36,125 bases of DNA from Promethearchaeota archaeon (GTDB lineage: Archaea; Asgardarchaeota; Lokiarchaeia; Sigyniarchaeales; SOKP01): assembly GCA_004524535.1 (NCBI GenBank), contig SDNY01000029.1:1-36125 (forward strand), read 5' to 3'. The translations under genes and the position numbers were made by a program. Below, in pieces: positions 10,401 through 17,130 of the stretch (positions are counted from its first letter, which is position 1; every line of letters begins with the position of its first letter). A model generated the notes under the pieces. That model worked only from the letters and a program-made list of their open reading frames with translations. It made no database searches and was not told where the DNA came from.

Positions 10401-12771
10401 ACAATTAATTGTTCGTAAGGATATTATTGCTCCAATTATTACTATTAATTCTCCTTTTTCTAATGATTTGTTCGGATTTTCTGCATGTAGTTTTGATATT
10501 TCTATTATAGAGGCAAATCTAAACCTTACATGGTATACTTTAAATGGAGGCGCAAAATATAATTTCACAGGAACTAATGGTATAATTAATCAAACAGCTT
10601 GGGATGCGTTTGGAAATGAAACTATAATTATTAGATTCTATGCCAATGACACACTTGGAAATGAAGGATATGAGGAGAGATCTGTCCGTAAATATACACA
10701 TATTCCTGATATTACGATTGTTTCACCTACTGACTTACAGACATTAACGACATATATAATAAATTTTAATTTAAATATTGATGAGAAATACATTTTTGAA
10801 TCCAAATATTCATTAAACGGTGGCTCTAATTACACTTTTTCTGGTTCAAGCGGAACTATAAATGAGAATGCTTGGATAGTCTGTGATAATGGCAATGTTA
10901 ATATTACTTTTTATGTAGAAAATGATGTAGGTACGATTGGTTCAGAGAAGGTGACCGTTATTAAAAATACACCCTTATTGGAAAAAGATGCTTATGCTAT
11001 TATAATAGGCATTGAAAACTATCCAGGTACTTTTGATGATTTGTATTATTGTAGAGATGATGCACTTAGTATTAATTCAATGTTAATTAATCGATATCAT
11101 TTTAAATCTGCTAACATAATTTTACTTTTAGACTCTGCAGCTACTAAAAGTGCTATTACAAATGCATTTTCTCAAGTTTCTTCTAATATTGATTCTGAAG
11201 ATATCTTTTTCTTCTATTATGCGGGTCATGGAGGTTCTCAAACCGTTTTTAGACAATATATTTGCCCTTATGATTCTATTCCGGATACTCCAAGTAATCG
11301 TTATTATGATTATGAATTAAGTTCGCGCCTTAGTAGTTTTTCTGCAGCAGAAAAGTATGTTGTAATTGATTCTTGTTATAGTGGAGGGATGATATCGGAG
11401 TCACAATCTTCTCGACGATTTATAATGACTGCGTGTGATGATGATGAATCATCTTATGAATCTAGTTCTTTTGGACATGGTATTTTTACATATTATTTTT
11501 TAAGATCACCAACATATGCTTCAGACTCTAATGGAGATGGAGTTAAATCAATGGAAGAATGCTTTTCATATGCTGATGCTCGAACAGTAATATATACCTC
11601 GGGTGATCAAGATCCCCAAAAATATGACGCAATTAGTGGTCAAGCTGTATTTACACCTTCAATAACCTCATTAACCCTTTCAATTTCTGGAAATCAGTTA
11701 GATTATTCATTTTACATATATGGTACTAGATTAATAGAAACATTACGACTTAGTGTATGTGGTATTAATCCAATTACAGCAACTAAAACTATTAATTTTA
11801 AGGATAAAGCAACAACAAAAAGTGGATTTGGATATTATTCTGGTTCAATTATATTGGAAGGATGTACAAATATAACAGGATATGAATTCTCGGCAGAAAT
11901 TTCTGATAATTTACTTTCGTTTAATCAAAAATATGGTGATACTGATATTGATGACCTTTACGATATCGATGAAATTTTAGAATATGGAACTGATCCGAAT
12001 AACTGGGACACAGATGGTGATAGTTATAGTGATGGATGGGAAGTAGCAAATGGGTATGATCCTTTAGATCCTGATGATCCTCCCGAACCAGATGATGATG
12101 ATGATGATGACGGCGGTGGTGGGGCTGGTGCTGAGGAGGGATTTTTAATTATTATATTAATCCTTGTTGCAATAGGAGTCATTGGTTTTGTAGCAACAAT
12201 TGTAATAGTTAAGAGAAAGAGTAAAAGTACAATTAAAAGTACATATAAACCGACTATTAAGGGAAAGAGCACATATAAACCGAGTATCAAGGAAAAGACA
12301 CTACCCGAAAGTGCTTGGTTTAAGAAACCTACTGAAAAACCACCTATAGAGTCATATAGAAGACCCTATAAAATACCAGAGCCTAAATTGGATATTAATT
12401 ATTGTACGAATTGTGGTTCTAAAGTAAAGAAAGAAGATAGGTTTTGCACAAATTGTGGCACTTCAATAGAAAGCAAATTAGAGCCTAAGTCGCAATTTGA
12501 TAGGGGCGTGCCTTTAGGAGCGGACCGAGCTAAAATGAAATTAATATTGAAAGATTTTATCCTAAATAAAACACCGCCACCAAAATCCCAATTTTCTCTA
12601 GAGGGAAAAAGAGCAATAATGGTAGCTAAGATGGCAAATGATAAAATTATAGAAGGAAAATTGGCCGAAGCACTCAATTTAATGATGGAGTCTTTAAGGT
12701 TAGGCGTGCCTGAACCTTATAATACACGAATTAAAGCTACCCTATTAGATTTGTTAGAACGAGATTTTTAG
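4423..12771 (+). CDS. Giant membrane-anchored surface protein with caspase-like protease domain
   Basis: A 2,782-residue protein. Order: signal or anchor helix (1-35); nidogen-like domain (about 80-264); Ig-like pair (268-474); jelly-roll/MAM-like domain (485-640); FN3-like plus Ig pairs, three sets; an amidotransferase/ThuA-like domain (about 947-1198) between the first two sets; four Ig-like repeats of about 90 residues (1822-2184); a peptidase C14 caspase-like domain (about 2187-2413); a thrombospondin-3-like Asp-rich Ca-binding linker ending in poly-Asp; a membrane helix (2574-2596); and a cytoplasmic tail with a zinc ribbon (Cys2661, 2664, 2675, 2678) and a helical end. The caspase dyad is His2269 in YYAGHGG and Cys2318 in DSCYSGG. 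The Asp two residues before the Cys resembles metacaspases, which cleave after Arg/Lys. Predicted topology puts the protease outside and the zinc ribbon inside. N-x-S/T sequons are abundant. Function is inferred: adhesion or sensing coupled to surface proteolysis. Confidence 0.85.
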   Translation: MNIYRKKGKTVLVLISLFTILYFLTFIFNSVNFIQYNNENEQKFKEDIYGNPLSDEEDNIILDDLNFEDKLPQLSSPILQNYTMIVGNPYSWISAAGGTELLLLDNSYVSRSLPFSFDFYNESYSTIYLGVNGYLSFTDSSPSDFSNDPIPSTDPDNTYLIAPFWDDLLTAWGGGGGTIYVRSFGTYWVAEWLNIEHISGPTVGTFEVILYDNGDIVFNYDYISYVAGGYTCGLNLGLDTSYYNEYSGLTASTNDFSLLFTPTNDYAPQLSAESVIPTTGGQTTQFNFSVEYTDQDNNPPIYVNVTINGTSYSMSQVNPLDNDYTDGCIYQYITYLQPAAFNYTYSFECSDGDNFNSTITYDNLEVIHVNDYGPELLNPQVTPSIGGNSKLFNFTVRYFDDDNNFPVNINITLNSTTTYLMLPVNPLDTNAMDGVLYYFNTTLDFGYYSFQINCSDGVFTNSTGWIIGPEVNPFYGQWSDFTLFYDDFERASLGSDWTHIGGGSYGINTDTFQSPTRSAYHCWNTGEIQSRIFDLSFYRYVNISYWVRQGDTSLGSEQPETGEDFFVEYYNNLGSWIPLDQFLGADPGATIYIRSHQLPADALHSNFQIRFRQFGGSNSDWDWWHFDDVRIDVNSVLNLHLPLNNSIHFNGFINFTWDSLDAYIGACNYTLQISNQIDFSVINIEELNIPETPDNTSILIDVNLAADQYYWRIRPTYGPFYHNWSDVFTFNLTINNFTPNLSSVEVIPLYGSQMTKFNFTVMYSDQDNNPPIYVNVNINGTSYSMSQVNPLDTDYTDGCIFQYLSKLSPATFNYTYSFECYDGKYANSTILYDNLEVIEINLIAPNLINPQLNPSIGVNSTLFNFSVWYYDIENNQLTYINITINDTGTFLMEKADPLDFNATDGILYYYTTTLPWGYYKFQINCSDGVFTNSTGWLIGPEVNPFLGLSDLSTDPIKIVILDSAASDAPRNGIWANLNANWNLYGTYNISIDYTTLNFNGITYNDLVNSGADVVVIADAHSSYDYMLPEIRAIYQYTQEGHGLVGSGVTFWSCTNNDRLAPLFGMYSNMTPSIPQNPNSLDIDPLGYGYSSTILFNNLITPMEGYTGYALNGWQLNFSDPAEFAAAYVGAPTGNLKSVFYGAAVLVHEGGSAGLGRSVFATHLSTYNYGGTWTSEETQLYYNILIYAAMKNLKISSAINLKSPVNESSFFNDVYNFTWSSLDAYFGPCNYTLQISNQIDFSVINIEELNIPETPENTSILIDVNLAADQYYWRVRPTYGPFYYNWSEVYTFNLIINNYTPNLTSVEVIPLSGSQLTIFNFTVIYSDQDNNPPIYVNVIINGTSYLMSQVNPLDTDYTDGCMFQYKTKLSPAVFNYTYSFECYDGKYANSTILYDNLEVIEINLIAPNLINPQLNPSIGVNSTLFNFSVWYYDIENNQLTYINITINNTGIFLMEKADPLDFNATDGILYYHTTTLPWGYYKFQINCSDGVFTNSTEWLIGPEVNPFYGDPILPLLTPLNESLWFTSLFDFTWTSLELPSGAVVNYSLQISNSTDFSFIIFEKENIEELSGVSNLTQYIDYQSGLYYWRVCAIYEVFTSNWSNYYMFNLTYNENIPNLFSGSVIPRTGSQLTKFNFTVVYIDPDNNYPYSITVTINGTSYEMVKVNSADNNYTDGCVYQYLIYLAPSDFNYTYYFECYDGKYTNFTISYNNLEVNESFLIAPLLINPHLNPSTGDTSTLFNFTVWYYDIENNQLTYINITIKNTGTFLMEKINPLDFNATDGILYYYTTTLPWGSYKFQINCSDGVLTNSTGWIHGPEINPPEITIISPIPYQLFGNKTFEFVLYISNTENLYSTWYSLNGGLNYTFSGTTGTINQSAWDACGNGTVIIRFYTNDTVGNINFTEITVRKETSSPNITINLPYANDLFGAGAPKYNVTIDDNKLNTTWYSLNGGLNYTFTSSTGLFNQTAWDACGNGTVIITFYANNTAGNLNSEQLIVRKDIIAPIITINSPFSNDLFGFSACSFDISIIEANLNLTWYTLNGGAKYNFTGTNGIINQTAWDAFGNETIIIRFYANDTLGNEGYEERSVRKYTHIPDITIVSPTDLQTLTTYIINFNLNIDEKYIFESKYSLNGGSNYTFSGSSGTINENAWIVCDNGNVNITFYVENDVGTIGSEKVTVIKNTPLLEKDAYAIIIGIENYPGTFDDLYYCRDDALSINSMLINRYHFKSANIILLLDSAATKSAITNAFSQVSSNIDSEDIFFFYYAGHGGSQTVFRQYICPYDSIPDTPSNRYYDYELSSRLSSFSAAEKYVVIDSCYSGGMISESQSSRRFIMTACDDDESSYESSSFGHGIFTYYFLRSPTYASDSNGDGVKSMEECFSYADARTVIYTSGDQDPQKYDAISGQAVFTPSITSLTLSISGNQLDYSFYIYGTRLIETLRLSVCGINPITATKTINFKDKATTKSGFGYYSGSIILEGCTNITGYEFSAEISDNLLSFNQKYGDTDIDDLYDIDEILEYGTDPNNWDTDGDSYSDGWEVANGYDPLDPDDPPEPDDDDDDDGGGGAGAEEGFLIIILILVAIGVIGFVATIVIVKRKSKSTIKSTYKPTIKGKSTYKPSIKEKTLPESAWFKKPTEKPPIESYRRPYKIPEPKLDINYCTNCGSKVKKEDRFCTNCGTSIESKLEPKSQFDRGVPLGADRAKMKLILKDFILNKTPPPKSQFSLEGKRAIMVAKMANDKIIEGKLAEALNLMMESLRLGVPEPYNTRIKATLLDLLERDF
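6340..7256 (+). repeat. Internal duplicated segment, copy 1 (FN3-Ig-Ig)
   Basis: This part of the giant gene matches 8023-8939 at a constant offset of 1,683 bp with no indel that I can see. Long runs are identical, for example around 6906-6956 and 7020-7060. It encodes one FN3-like and two Ig-like domains. Confidence 0.85.
8023..8939 (+). repeat. Internal duplicated segment, copy 2 (FN3-Ig-Ig)
   Basis: Second copy of 6340-7256. The single-copy amidotransferase-like domain lies between the copies. A third, more divergent set at about 8947-9880 shows that the array grew by repeated duplication. Confidence 0.85.
9886..10973 (+). repeat. Four tandem Ig-like repeats of about 90 residues
   Basis: Four units of about 270 bp begin near 9886, 10156, 10426 and 10700. 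They share WYSLNGGLNYTF-like and AWDACGNGTVII-like motifs; the fourth is the most divergent. They form the stalk just before the caspase-like domain. Confidence 0.8.
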
Positions 12772-12819
12772 TTCAAACCCTAATTTCTAACTAATTTTAT
12801 TTTTTAAATATTAAATAGA

Positions 12820-12909
12820 AGATAGTTAAAAATCCTCCCTTGTGAATTTTTATATTCACCATTCTAAAGTATTATATATAAATGGATAATAATTAGTAAT
12901 AGACAAAAA
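12820..12909 (+). promoter_or_regulatory. Promoter of the truncated beta-helix gene, copy of the giant-gene promoter
   Basis: Contains AGATAGTTAAAAATCC from 12820, a TATA-like TTATATATA near 12872-12880, and GTAATAGACAAAAA at 12896-12909, running into the ATG at 12909. The order and spacing match 4219-4310. The predicted transcription start lies only a few bases before the ATG, so this mRNA would be nearly leaderless. Confidence 0.55.
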
Positions 12910-13280
12910 TGAAAAGTAGAACATTCTATTTATTAGTATTTTTTGTGTTTTTAGTGTATTTTAGCATTATAATTCAAGAAAATGTTGATGATAATAATGA
13001 TATAGAGTCTAGTAGTCATAAGAGTGAAAAGAGAGATAAGAATAATAAAACCATAAAAAAAGCAGATTCATGGATACTTTCGCCATTCGTTATAGACGAC
13101 GAGAGGGGAACAGGAGATTATAATTGGTCGGAAGCTGCTGATCAAGATTGGTGTTCTGGTTCAGGTACTATAGGTGATCCATATATAATAGAAAATGTTA
13201 CTATTAATGTTGTAGGGTCAAGAAGTGGGATACATATAAAGGATTCCGATGTATATTTTATAAATATTAAACCGTACTAA
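12909..13280 (+). pseudogene. N-terminal fragment of a secreted parallel beta-helix surface protein
   Basis: A 123-residue product: signal peptide or anchor (MKSRTFYLLVFFVFLVYFS), a charged linker, then PFVIDDERGTGDYNWSEA, DWCSGSGTIGDPYIIENVTI and GIHIKDSDVYF. This is the usual opening of NosD-like right-handed beta-helix surface proteins, which are common in Asgard genomes and normally run for several hundred residues. The frame stops one strand into the helix, and I found no continuation in another frame downstream. Its end lies 7 bp from the remnant dehydratase tail at 13288. It could be a decayed gene or a short secreted peptide, and it keeps a recognisable promoter. Confidence 0.6.
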
Positions 13281-13287
13281 TTGAATA

Positions 13288-13346
13288 TTATTTTTTTTTC
13301 CGCTCCCTTAGAATTTCAATAAAACTTTCAATTTTATTTGTTATGT
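13288..13346 (-). repeat. Orphan copy of the dehydratase C-terminal tail (direct repeat, distal copy)
   Basis: Read on the minus strand this encodes ITNKIESFIEILRERKKK and a stop. The intact dehydratase gene ends VSNQIESFIEILHKRKKK. Thirteen of 18 residues match, and 20 bases are identical (13313-13332 against 14712-14731). The repeat begins over the last codons and stop of the endonuclease gene. Confidence 0.8.
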
Positions 13347-14573
13347 AAATTTTAGTATTCCATCATTATAATACAGGTCTCTCCAAGATATTTTTTTTTT
13401 CTTGATTTTAATCCCAGTTTGATTTGTAAATTCTTTAATAATATATTGAAACCTCTCATCTTTTTTTATATGATAAGGAACTACAATTAAATAATAATCC
13501 TTTCTGTTATATTGTTCAAATAATAAAACTTTTTCTTTATCTCTTCTTATTAATTTTCTCCAATCTAAATGTGAACCTTTTCCATGTGTTATTCCTAAAA
13601 ACGCTAGCCAACCATCATTTGAGTTTTCATGCTGGGCACCTTGATATTCAATCGCTAGCCTTATCAAACGATTATTTATTTTTAATATCGCAAAAAGATC
13701 TACATGAACATTGAAATGAGACAGAATCTTTGGTAGTTTTATATCTGCAAATATCTTGTATATGGGATGTTCAGTAATGAAATTTTCCGAGACTATACAA
13801 TCACTGAAAATATATCGGCAGATTTTTTGAGTTATTAACTGATTTTTGAAAATATTACAGTTTGGACAAGCAGAATCTTTATAAGCAATATAGGAATATC
13901 TTTTTAGGAATTTTTCTCCACATCTTTTACATTTCCATCTTAATTCAGCATCAGTATTTTTACCCGATTTTCTTTTTGCATTTTTCTTGGCTTGTTTAAA
14001 TTCATTTTCTGATGATAATAATTTAAGATTTCTAGATTTGCTTAATTCTAAAACGTCATCAAAGTTTATAGCTTCTTTTAAATTATTTAAAGCATTATCT
14101 AATCTACAAATATTGCACCCTCTTTTACCTATATTTTGAATTGATTTTTTATTTTCATGACCACACATATATTTCACCTTAATTTTTAAGTCTTGAATTG
14201 ATTTAGTTTTTCTTAGCTTTAAGATTTCAAACCAATTAGTTGGTGTAGTTTTTAGTTTTAGATCTGCTTTTTTACATTTTCTAACTAGATCATGATATGA
14301 TGTTATTGCTTTACCAAATATCATATCATAGATGACGTTAGCTTTAATAGGTGAGCGAAAAATATTTGTTAAAATATGAATTGAATACTTTTTCATAGTT
14401 GTAGTCGATTTTATACCAGCATTTAATCCTGCCTCGAATGTTTGGTATAATCTTTTCCCAGATCTTGAATATTCCTGTAGTTGTTGATTAATTATCGCCC
14501 TTAATTTTTTTAATTTGGGATATGTAGATTGATATCTCCATTTCTTTTTTACTTCAAAATTTGGTGAAGGCAA
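13341..14573 (-). CDS. Zinc-finger protein with Vsr/PD-(D/E)XK-like endonuclease domain
   Basis: A 410-residue basic protein. The N-terminal 130 residues are Lys-rich and helical, probably DNA-binding. Two zinc sites follow: Cys137/His139 with Cys153/Cys156, and CKRC (215, 218) with CPNC (236, 239). The C-terminal third has the restriction-endonuclease-like pattern HVDLF (Asp292), IEYQGAQH (Glu309, Gln311, His314) and a later RRDKEK helix, as in Vsr-type and related nucleases. It probably cuts DNA at a specific site. It lies in the same direction as the dehydratase operon, 113 bp behind it, and its stop overlaps the duplicated dehydratase tail. The context suggests a free-standing homing-type endonuclease; a stand-alone nicking or repair enzyme is the alternative. 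The domain call rests on motif reading only. Confidence 0.65.
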   Translation of the reverse strand: MPSPNFEVKKKWRYQSTYPKLKKLRAIINQQLQEYSRSGKRLYQTFEAGLNAGIKSTTTMKKYSIHILTNIFRSPIKANVIYDMIFGKAITSYHDLVRKCKKADLKLKTTPTNWFEILKLRKTKSIQDLKIKVKYMCGHENKKSIQNIGKRGCNICRLDNALNNLKEAINFDDVLELSKSRNLKLLSSENEFKQAKKNAKRKSGKNTDAELRWKCKRCGEKFLKRYSYIAYKDSACPNCNIFKNQLITQKICRYIFSDCIVSENFITEHPIYKIFADIKLPKILSHFNVHVDLFAILKINNRLIRLAIEYQGAQHENSNDGWLAFLGITHGKGSHLDWRKLIRRDKEKVLLFEQYNRKDYYLIVVPYHIKKDERFQYIIKEFTNQTGIKIKKKKISWRDLYYNDGILKFT

Positions 14574-14745
14574 ATAAATAACCTGAATTCATTCTTAAGG
14601 AGAAAAAGATAAATTTATTTATATTTGAAAGAACTCTGCTGGTTTTTTGAACTTGCTAAATAAAAATAGGATTAAAAAAATGATCCTTATTTTTTCTTTC
14701 TTTTATGAAGTATTTCAATAAAACTTTCAATCTGATTTGAAACTT
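13347..14745 (-). mobile_element. Candidate 1.4-kb mobile unit inserted at the dehydratase 3' end
   Basis: One endonuclease-like gene is bounded by two copies of the dehydratase tail in direct orientation. The simplest reading is an element that entered the 3' end of the dehydratase gene, supplied a replacement tail that keeps the reading frame, and pushed the original tail downstream. This is how elements that target gene 3' ends behave. I see no inverted repeats and no transposase. The alternative is decay of a tandem second dehydratase gene whose body was replaced. Boundaries are taken from the tail homology and are approximate. Confidence 0.5.
14687..14745 (-). repeat. Dehydratase C-terminal tail (direct repeat, gene copy)
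   Basis: The last 18 codons and stop of the dehydratase gene, repeated 1,399 bp away at 13288-13346. By my count 42 of 57 bases match. Between the copies lies a single-gene unit. Confidence 0.8.
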
Positions 14746-15949
14746 GAGTTTCATTCATCTTTCTAGGATCATTCATATCGCTTGTTATGATAAGGCATGG
14801 AATATCATAATCGTCGCTTAATCGTCTTTTCAAGTCGTATAGCCCACACGCATTAGGTCTGCAGGACATGTTATTATGTAAAAGAACGCCATCAATTTTC
14901 CATTCATCAACAGTTTCTTTGAATTTTTGAATGCGCGTTTTCAAGTCGAAGATATACCAGAAACTAAGCATTAATTCCGACATAGCTTCAATTGGCTTGT
15001 TTAATAACATATCTTTAGTAACATTTGGGTTCATAAATTTACTAAATGCATAAGTATAAGGTTCATATACAATTATAGCCCCATATTTTTCAAGCATGGC
15101 AAAATATTTTAAGTTGTACCAGAAGGGGATGCCTTCAAACATAAGTCTGTAGTTTTCCTGTTCCAGAGCACCAATCCCAGCATCTACACGAGCTTTTGCC
15201 TCTCGGTACATCCTTTTATATAATTTAATAGGAGCCTTCAATCCTGGCATTGTAAATAACGGAAATAACCCGCCAAAAGTATCTTTAGTAGATATGGGAC
15301 AAGGTATATTTTTTCTTAACTCATAGATCTCTTGCCAAACCATACTTAAGTCGTACGAATTCTTGGCAACTTCCTTGGATCTCTCCATATTCATTTCATG
15401 CCCCGTTACTTCTTGAATAAAATCTAAAAGTTCCCAGACCTGTTCTGCTACATATTTTTTAAAATAATTATATTGTCTATTATTGGTATTACTTACTACG
15501 TGAGGGACATCAATAGTAAAATGTGGCACATTCATTCTTTCTGCTTGTACTTGAAACCAATTTACGTGTGTATCACAAATAACATCACTGGACAACATAA
15601 AAGTAGGTTTATTTATTCCGCCTATGGTCACGTCCACATTACTTTCCACGGCTCCAATATTAGTCTTAAAATAAGAACATAAATCGTAAGAAAATCCTTG
15701 ATCCTCAGCTAGTTCAATAAATTTTTGCGAGTATTTTCGTGCAGCTGATATTGTAGCTGAATTCTCTGGAAGCATTGGTTGAACATCCATTGCATATAAT
15801 AGCTCAACAGGAGTTCCTGATGTCGCCCAAGCCGTTGGTGTTCCATCTCTAATAGCTTGTTCAATTGCAAGGAAATGTCGTCCCATTATATTTTTTAATC
15901 CTAACGTAGCTTTTAACAATTTAGATTTTTTTACATATGCTTTTGACAT
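14687..15949 (-). CDS. 2-hydroxyacyl-CoA dehydratase, subunit (HgdB/BcrB family)
   Basis: A 420-residue subunit of the 2-hydroxyacyl-CoA dehydratase/benzoyl-CoA reductase family. These iron-sulfur enzymes remove water from (R)-2-hydroxyacyl-CoA through a ketyl radical and need an ATP-driven activator. Family marks are TSGTPVELLYAMDVQP, Cys125 in VICDTHVNWFQ, Cys91, and C363/C368 in SCRPNACGLYDLK, which probably include the 4Fe-4S ligands. I place the start at the ATG at 15949, because the in-frame GTG at 15958 falls inside the Shine-Dalgarno GAGGTG. This sits just behind the stop of the preceding subunit gene, so translation is probably coupled. The last 18 codons are duplicated beyond the neighbouring endonuclease gene. 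No activator ATPase gene is nearby. Substrate unknown; amino-acid fermentation is plausible. Confidence 0.88.
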   Translation of the reverse strand: MSKAYVKKSKLLKATLGLKNIMGRHFLAIEQAIRDGTPTAWATSGTPVELLYAMDVQPMLPENSATISAARKYSQKFIELAEDQGFSYDLCSYFKTNIGAVESNVDVTIGGINKPTFMLSSDVICDTHVNWFQVQAERMNVPHFTIDVPHVVSNTNNRQYNYFKKYVAEQVWELLDFIQEVTGHEMNMERSKEVAKNSYDLSMVWQEIYELRKNIPCPISTKDTFGGLFPLFTMPGLKAPIKLYKRMYREAKARVDAGIGALEQENYRLMFEGIPFWYNLKYFAMLEKYGAIIVYEPYTYAFSKFMNPNVTKDMLLNKPIEAMSELMLSFWYIFDLKTRIQKFKETVDEWKIDGVLLHNNMSCRPNACGLYDLKRRLSDDYDIPCLIITSDMNDPRKMNETQVSNQIESFIEILHKRKKK

Positions 15950-15961
15950 TCTAAACACCTC

Positions 15962-17005
15962 TTAAATTATTTCAGCAAAAGCTTCAAATCTTGTGGCCAA
16001 TTGTTTATAAGATTCGCGATTATATTCCATCTCAATAAATAAATATGGAATTGGATTTTTAAGTTCCTTAAATTTTTTAGCCATAAAAGGATGGTCGTAT
16101 AATATTGGTTCACAAAACTTTTGAGCTATATTTACAACTCCATCAACGTTATATTTTGCGGCTAACTCTTTAACAAAATCAAACCTTTTTTGAGACGGTA
16201 CTTTTGTAGAATAAATTGGCTTGCTTAAGTGATATTTTGCCAGAGCTTTTATTGGTTTTTCAGTTTCATCAACATTAATCCAGAAATATCTCGTACCAAT
16301 GCATAGGTCATCTTGTACAATCTGATACCCAAGAGATTCTAAAAATTTAATAAATTCAGTATCGTCAATGACAGAGCCAGTTAAAAAGATTTTTTTAAGA
16401 TTTTTATCTGTAAATGGAGTTCTAGTTTTAATTTCCTCTAATTTGTCTTCGAGCATTTTCAAAGCTTCCTTTTTATCTTTTTGTTGCACATTTTTCACGA
16501 TATGGTGAAATTCTGAACCCTTTAATGTCATTTTACTTCGATACTCTGAAATTTCTTTAAGTAGATTCCTTATTTTATTCATCAATTTAATAGCTTCGAT
16601 TATTTTCTCATTTGTAATATTTACGTTGAAATGTTCTTCTAATTGAGTGATTAATTCTTTTATGTCTTTAACAAAAAATTTTAGGGAAGTTTTATCGCGC
16701 TTTAATGGAGCATTAAGGAAAAACATAAAATCAAGATCAACACACTCCAACCAAATATCAAATTCTCTGTTAGTACAATCACAGCCATGGGTTACTATAA
16801 CACCTTTAATATCGCTATCAAGCCCTTCAATTGCTTGCTCAAGGATATTTCTTGCCCAAACGCAATGAGTTGGAGGAATATGCTCATTTGCCTTGTCGAT
16901 CCCAATATTAGGATTGCCTAAAAGTCTAATGGGTACCAAATCAGCAGCAATTAAAATCTCTTCTGGAGTGATAATTCCCGCATCAAAATATGCAATTTTT
17001 TTCAA
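15962..17005 (-). CDS. 2-hydroxyacyl-CoA dehydratase, partner subunit
   Basis: A 347-residue paralogous subunit of the same enzyme family, first gene of the operon. The N terminus KKIAYFDAGIITPEEILIAA is typical. Cys48 (HCVWARN), Cys75/Cys77 (THGCDCTNREFD) and Cys298 (QKFCEPILYDHPF) are candidate cluster ligands in the usual places. It should form the heterodimer with the following gene, each subunit holding one cluster. The start is TTG with no clear Shine-Dalgarno. It is divergent from the LSm gene. Family assignment is firm; reductase versus dehydratase activity cannot be told, though the gene pair and sizes suit a dehydratase. Confidence 0.87.
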   Translation of the reverse strand: MKKIAYFDAGIITPEEILIAADLVPIRLLGNPNIGIDKANEHIPPTHCVWARNILEQAIEGLDSDIKGVIVTHGCDCTNREFDIWLECVDLDFMFFLNAPLKRDKTSLKFFVKDIKELITQLEEHFNVNITNEKIIEAIKLMNKIRNLLKEISEYRSKMTLKGSEFHHIVKNVQQKDKKEALKMLEDKLEEIKTRTPFTDKNLKKIFLTGSVIDDTEFIKFLESLGYQIVQDDLCIGTRYFWINVDETEKPIKALAKYHLSKPIYSTKVPSQKRFDFVKELAAKYNVDGVVNIAQKFCEPILYDHPFMAKKFKELKNPIPYLFIEMEYNRESYKQLATRFEAFAEII

Positions 17006-17130
17006 GATTTTATAGCTCTACAATTTAATATTTATTATTTGATATCTTTAATCAGAGAATATAAAAAAATATTTATATTTTCAATTATAACTAAATATAG
17101 TTAGATTTATTTTCAAGAGATTTATATTCT

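Noticed and set aside
12088-12120. GAT-repeat tract as a microsatellite of interest
   Set aside because: It encodes the poly-Asp end of the calcium-type linker and is explained by the protein.
13291-13300. T-run as terminator of the beta-helix gene
   Set aside because: It is the complement of the Lys codons of the duplicated dehydratase tail, so its presence is explained by that repeat, although it could still act in termination.
15949-15958. GTG at 15958 as the dehydratase start
   Set aside because: The GTG is part of the Shine-Dalgarno GAGGTG; the ATG at 15949 has correct spacing.
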